Shown here piece by piece: positions 61,547 through 64,000 of a stretch of DNA of 64,000 nucleotides. How positions within the stretch are numbered: the stretch's first letter is position 1; each line of letters opens with the position of its first letter. Origin of the DNA: Bacteroidales bacterium (GTDB taxonomy: Bacteria; Bacteroidota; Bacteroidia; Bacteroidales; Marinifilaceae); NCBI GenBank assembly GCA_015061245.1, contig SUWY01000001.1:149054-213053 (forward strand), given 5' to 3'. The notes beneath the pieces are model-generated. The model made no database searches. It saw only the letters and a list, made by a program, of their open reading frames with translations, and was not told the DNA's origin. A program made the position numbers and the translations under genes.

Positions 61547-62599
61547 TTATTTTTTTTCGCTATCCTCGGAAACCGATTCAGTTTTTTTGCTCTCTGTTGC
61601 TACTCCCTTTGTTACGCCCTTTCTTTTCGATTCAATCTTCTCAGCAACAGCCAATTCACGTTCTCCATCTTTGTCGTACGCCTTTACAATATCCTTAACC
61701 AGGCGGTGGCGTACAATGTCGCCCTCGTCAAACTGAACAAAGGCAATTCCTCGGATTCTCTGCAATATCTTGAATGCATGCGCCAAGCCGCTGTCGGTTT
61801 TATGTGGCAGGTCAATCTGGCTCATATCACCTGTGATAACAAACTTTGCGCTAACACCCATACGTGTCAGGAACATCTTCAACTGGTTGCGTGTTGTATT
61901 TTGTGCCTCGTCAAGAATAACAAAAGCGTCGTTCAAGGTTCTTCCACGCATATATGCAAGAGGTGCAATCTGAATAGTCTCGTTTTCAAGATATTCATTA
62001 AGTTTTCTGCCGGGAATCATGTCCGATAGAGCATCATATAGGGGCTGTAAATATGGATCAATCTTCTCCTTCATGTCGCCGGGAAGAAAACCAAGATTCT
62101 CTCCTGCCTCAACTGCAGGGCGGCTCAAAATGATACGTTTAACCTCTTTGTTTTTGAGTGCCTTTACTGCAAGTGCAATGGCCGTATAGGTCTTTCCGGA
62201 ACCGGCAGGTCCTGTTGCAAAGAGCAGGTCGTTGGTTACAGATAGTTCAACAAGCTTTTTCTGGTTTGCGCTTCGAGCACGTATAATTTTACCATTGTTT
62301 CCGAAAAGGATAATGCTGGCAGGATCGTCAGGATCTTCAACCTGTTTATCTTCAAGAACAATGCGTTTTAAGTTTGCGAGTGTCAACATGTTGTATCGCT
62401 CGTAATGCTCTAAAAGTGCCTGAACCTTCATTGTAAATAGCAGAGTCTCATCCTCCTCGCCTTGAACTATTAACTCATCTCCTCGCCCAATAATCTTTAA
62501 CTTAGGGAAGAGTGCCTTAAGTACGTCAAGTTTAGAGTTGTTCACTCCATAAAAATCAAGCGGATCAATCTCGCCAATGCTTATTCTTTTCTCTATCAT
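61547..62599 (-). CDS. PhoH-family ATPase
   Basis: 350 residues. An N-terminal KH-like part, then P-loop GPAGSGKT at 130-137, VILDEAQNTTRNQLKMFLTRMG (Walker B) and ITGDMSQIDLP. Proteins of this family (YbeZ type) act with YbeY in rRNA maturation; no ybeY is beside it. The last 40 residues are lysine- and serine-rich. The start has a relatively weak context, with no TAnnTTTG before it. Confidence 0.93.
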   Translation of the reverse strand: MIEKRISIGEIDPLDFYGVNNSKLDVLKALFPKLKIIGRGDELIVQGEEDETLLFTMKVQALLEHYERYNMLTLANLKRIVLEDKQVEDPDDPASIILFGNNGKIIRARSANQKKLVELSVTNDLLFATGPAGSGKTYTAIALAVKALKNKEVKRIILSRPAVEAGENLGFLPGDMKEKIDPYLQPLYDALSDMIPGRKLNEYLENETIQIAPLAYMRGRTLNDAFVILDEAQNTTRNQLKMFLTRMGVSAKFVITGDMSQIDLPHKTDSGLAHAFKILQRIRGIAFVQFDEGDIVRHRLVKDIVKAYDKDGERELAVAEKIESKRKGVTKGVATESKKTESVSEDSEKK

Positions 62600-62678
62600 C
62601 TGTTGTAACTCTTGTTTTATACCAACATCCTTGAACCTTTTTCTGTCTTGATATGCAGAACTCCTTTGGAACTTTTTT

Positions 62679-62686
62679 TAATTTTG
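62679..62686 (+). promoter_or_regulatory. Candidate -7 element for mazG
   Basis: TAATTTTG, 33 bp before ATG 62720. Confidence 0.5.
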
Positions 62687-62719
62687 TGAGTGCGAAGATA
62701 GTGAATAAATTTAAAAGTT

Positions 62720-63481
62720 ATGGATAGAAAGTGTAAAGCATTTGAGGAATTATTAAATATAATGGTAGAGTTGCGTGAAAAGTGTCCGTGGGACAGGAAG
62801 CAGACAATGGAGACTCTTCGACCTTTGACAATCGAGGAGACCTATGAGTTGTGCGATGCCGTTATGAAGAGTGATATTTCCGATATAAAGAAGGAGTTGG
62901 GAGATTTGATTATGCACATTACCTTCTATGCTCGGATTGCCGAGGAGCAGGGGTTGTTTGATATTGGCGATGTTTTGAATTCGGTATGCGAGAAGTTAAA
63001 ATACAGACATCCACATATTTATGGCAATGTTAAGGCCGATTCTGCTCAGCAAGTCTCTGAGAACTGGGAGAAGTTGAAGTTGAAAGAGGGTGGGCGAGGC
63101 CACAAAGTTTTAGAGGGTGTGCCCGGTTCACTGCCATCGCTTGTCAAGGCGTTGCGTTTGCAGGAGAAGGCGGCCGGTGTCGGTTTCGATTGGGGAACAA
63201 AAGAGGAGGTTTGGGATAAGGTGCGCGAGGAGGTGCTGGAGTTTCAGACTGAGGTTGATTGTGGTAATGCTGTGAAGATGGAGGAGGAGTTTGGTGATCT
63301 GCTCTTCTCTTTGGTCAATATGGCTCGTAAGTATGGTATAAATCCCGATAATGCGCTTGAGAAAACTAACAATAAATTTATATCTCGTTTTAACTATGTT
63401 GAGGATAATGCCGAGCGTCCGTTGCCTGAAATGAGCTTGGAGGAGATGGACGAGTTGTGGAATGAGGCGAAGATGAGGTGA
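62720..63481 (+). CDS. mazG: Nucleoside triphosphate pyrophosphohydrolase MazG
   Basis: 253 residues with two MazG domains, the long form. First EExxE region at LTIEETYELCDAV with D and E ligands downstream (KKELGDLIMH), second in KVREEVLEFQTEV and EEEFGDLLFSL. It hydrolyses non-canonical or excess NTPs to NMP and pyrophosphate. The final codons (AKMR then TGA) pass straight into a cytosine-free repeat. Confidence 0.96.
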   Translation: MDRKCKAFEELLNIMVELREKCPWDRKQTMETLRPLTIEETYELCDAVMKSDISDIKKELGDLIMHITFYARIAEEQGLFDIGDVLNSVCEKLKYRHPHIYGNVKADSAQQVSENWEKLKLKEGGRGHKVLEGVPGSLPSLVKALRLQEKAAGVGFDWGTKEEVWDKVREEVLEFQTEVDCGNAVKMEEEFGDLLFSLVNMARKYGINPDNALEKTNNKFISRFNYVEDNAERPLPEMSLEEMDELWNEAKMR

Positions 63482-63865
63482 GATGAGGTGAAAGGGGAGA
63501 GGTGAAAGGTGAGAGGTGAAATGAGGTGTGAGAGGTGAAAGGGAAAAGGTAGAAGGTAGAAGGTAGAAGGGGAGAGGTGAAGATGAGGTGTGAGAGGGGA
63601 AAGGTTAGGGGTGATAAGTGAAAGGTGATAAGTGAGGGTTAGAGGTGAAAGGTTAGGGGTGATAAGTTAGATGGTTAGGGGTGATAAGTGAAAGGTGATA
63701 AGTGAGGGTTAGAGGTGAAAGGTTAGGGGTGATAAGTTAGATGGTTAGGGGTGATAAGTTAGATGGTTAGAGGTGATAAGTGAAAGGTGATAAGTGAGGG
63801 GTTAGGGGTGATAAGTTAGATGGTTAGGGGTGATAAGTTAGATGGTTAGAGGTGATAAGTGAGAG
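63469..63865 (+). repeat. Cytosine-free, purine/T tandem array downstream of mazG
   Basis: 397 consecutive bases with no C on the plus strand. Base words GGTGAAAGG, GGTAGAA and GATGAGGTG occur first; from about 63604 a higher-order pattern takes over: GGTTAGGGGTGATAAGT followed by GAAAGGTGATAAGTGAGGG or by TAGAT, several times. No genes fit. Confidence 0.93.
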
Positions 63866-63904
63866 CTTAGATGGTGAGATAGTGAGATAGGGTGAAAAAG
63901 ACGG

Positions 63905-63924
63905 TTAATTTGCAGGCAAATTAA
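63905..63924. repeat. Perfect 9-bp inverted repeat beside the putative element end
   Basis: TTAATTTGC, AG, GCAAATTAA at 63905-63924. It may be the terminator of mazG's transcript or the insertion target; it directly adjoins the candidate IS end. Confidence 0.75.
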
Positions 63925-64000
63925 GAGACTGTAAACTAAAGTGTGTCAAGTAAAGAAATTATTAACTTTACAGACACACTTTTTTATGAGCAACACATTT
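63925..64000 (+). mobile_element. Possible left end of an insertion sequence, cut by the window edge
   Basis: GAGACTGTAAACTAAAGTGT starts the segment; AAAGTGTGTC (63938-63947) pairs with GACACACTTT (63973-63982). TAACTTTA at 63963 could be its promoter and ATG 63986 opens a frame reading MSNTF to the edge. Ends of the GAGACTGTAAA and TGTGTC type recall IS256-like elements, but five codons cannot identify a transposase. Confidence 0.35.
63986..64000 (+). CDS. Start of a reading frame at the window edge (perhaps transposase)
   Basis: ATG AGC AAC ACA TTT runs to the last base. It follows a hairpin and a promoter-like TAACTTTA. Too short to name. Confidence 0.25.

Noticed and set aside
63469..63865. 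CRISPR array
   Set aside because: Repeats have no unique spacers and vary in unit length; no cas genes are near.
1..64000. tRNA and rRNA genes
   Set aside because: All gaps over about 70 bp were read on both strands and none showed a cloverleaf or conserved rRNA sequence; small RNAs without known signatures could still be missed.

Overview
The window looks like a chromosomal segment of an anaerobic or microaerophilic Bacteroidota, most likely order Bacteroidales; the genus cannot be fixed from sequence alone. Reasons: starts lack Shine-Dalgarno sequences; the promoter-like motif TAnnTTTG recurs upstream of genes; rpmB-rpmG is followed by the 51-codon DUF4295 gene typical of this phylum; and there are GIN-domain (DUF2807), DUF4859, short-form adenylate kinase and CcsBA proteins. 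No rRNA, tRNA or CRISPR array was found.

Layout. 1-1.3 kb: the end of a TolC-like protein converges on an RND-type adaptor lipoprotein. 1.3-6.6 kb (minus): adk, a TetR regulator, purB, an MsbA-like ABC exporter and queF, probably co-transcribed. 6.6-10.8 kb (minus): a patatin/BamA-like phospholipase and a second outer-membrane barrel protein. 10.9-18.4 kb (plus): a DNA-binding-domain-less sigma-54 response regulator, rpmB-rpmG-DUF4295, a DPP-IV protease, tgt, an LptF/G permease and an RNA pseudouridine synthase with an arginine-rich repetitive tail. 18.5-22.1 kb (minus): prfC-uvrB. 22.3-31.3 kb (plus): a cluster with an iron and heme theme: porin-like protein, imelysin lipoprotein, di-heme c-type lipoprotein, CcsBA cytochrome c assembly protein, a rubrerythrin with two rubredoxin domains, ferritin, then a DUF308 membrane protein and a CBM9-like protein. 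31.3-37.3 kb: a GIN-domain protein, and an AraC regulator divergent from a TolC-EmrA-EmrB type efflux operon. 37.3-37.8 kb: a gene-free, repeat-filled stretch. 37.8-46.4 kb: M16 peptidase (minus), then YbdG-like channel, M23 peptidase, dxr, rseP and an EEP-family phosphatase/nuclease (plus). 46.5-50.7 kb: an AT-rich polymorphic-toxin-like locus. 50.8-63.5 kb: ispE, PAP2 phosphatase, a small membrane protein with a Cro/XRE regulator, a HELGH lipoprotein, a DUF308 protein, C1 peptidase, CPBP protease, ftsK, purC, phoH-like and mazG. The window closes with a cytosine-free repeat array and what may be the left end of an insertion sequence.

Themes. Queuosine is represented by queF and tgt, isoprenoid precursor synthesis by dxr and ispE, and purine metabolism by purB, purC and adk. 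The 22-30 kb block reads as periplasmic iron handling (imelysin plus c-type cytochrome, with a heme-attachment protein) followed by intracellular iron storage and peroxide defence.

The strongest candidates for undescribed biology are: (1) the 46.5-50.7 kb locus, where a short RHS core carries a C-terminal HExxHxxxH domain and is followed by two secreted paralogs whose first 492 bp are almost identical, with fragments of another toxin tail and another partner tail between them; (2) cytosine-free intergenic arrays that begin at stop codons; (3) a perfect four-tract G-quadruplex motif in the leader of the efflux operon; and (4) an over-represented intragenic palindrome, GCGAGGCCTCGC.
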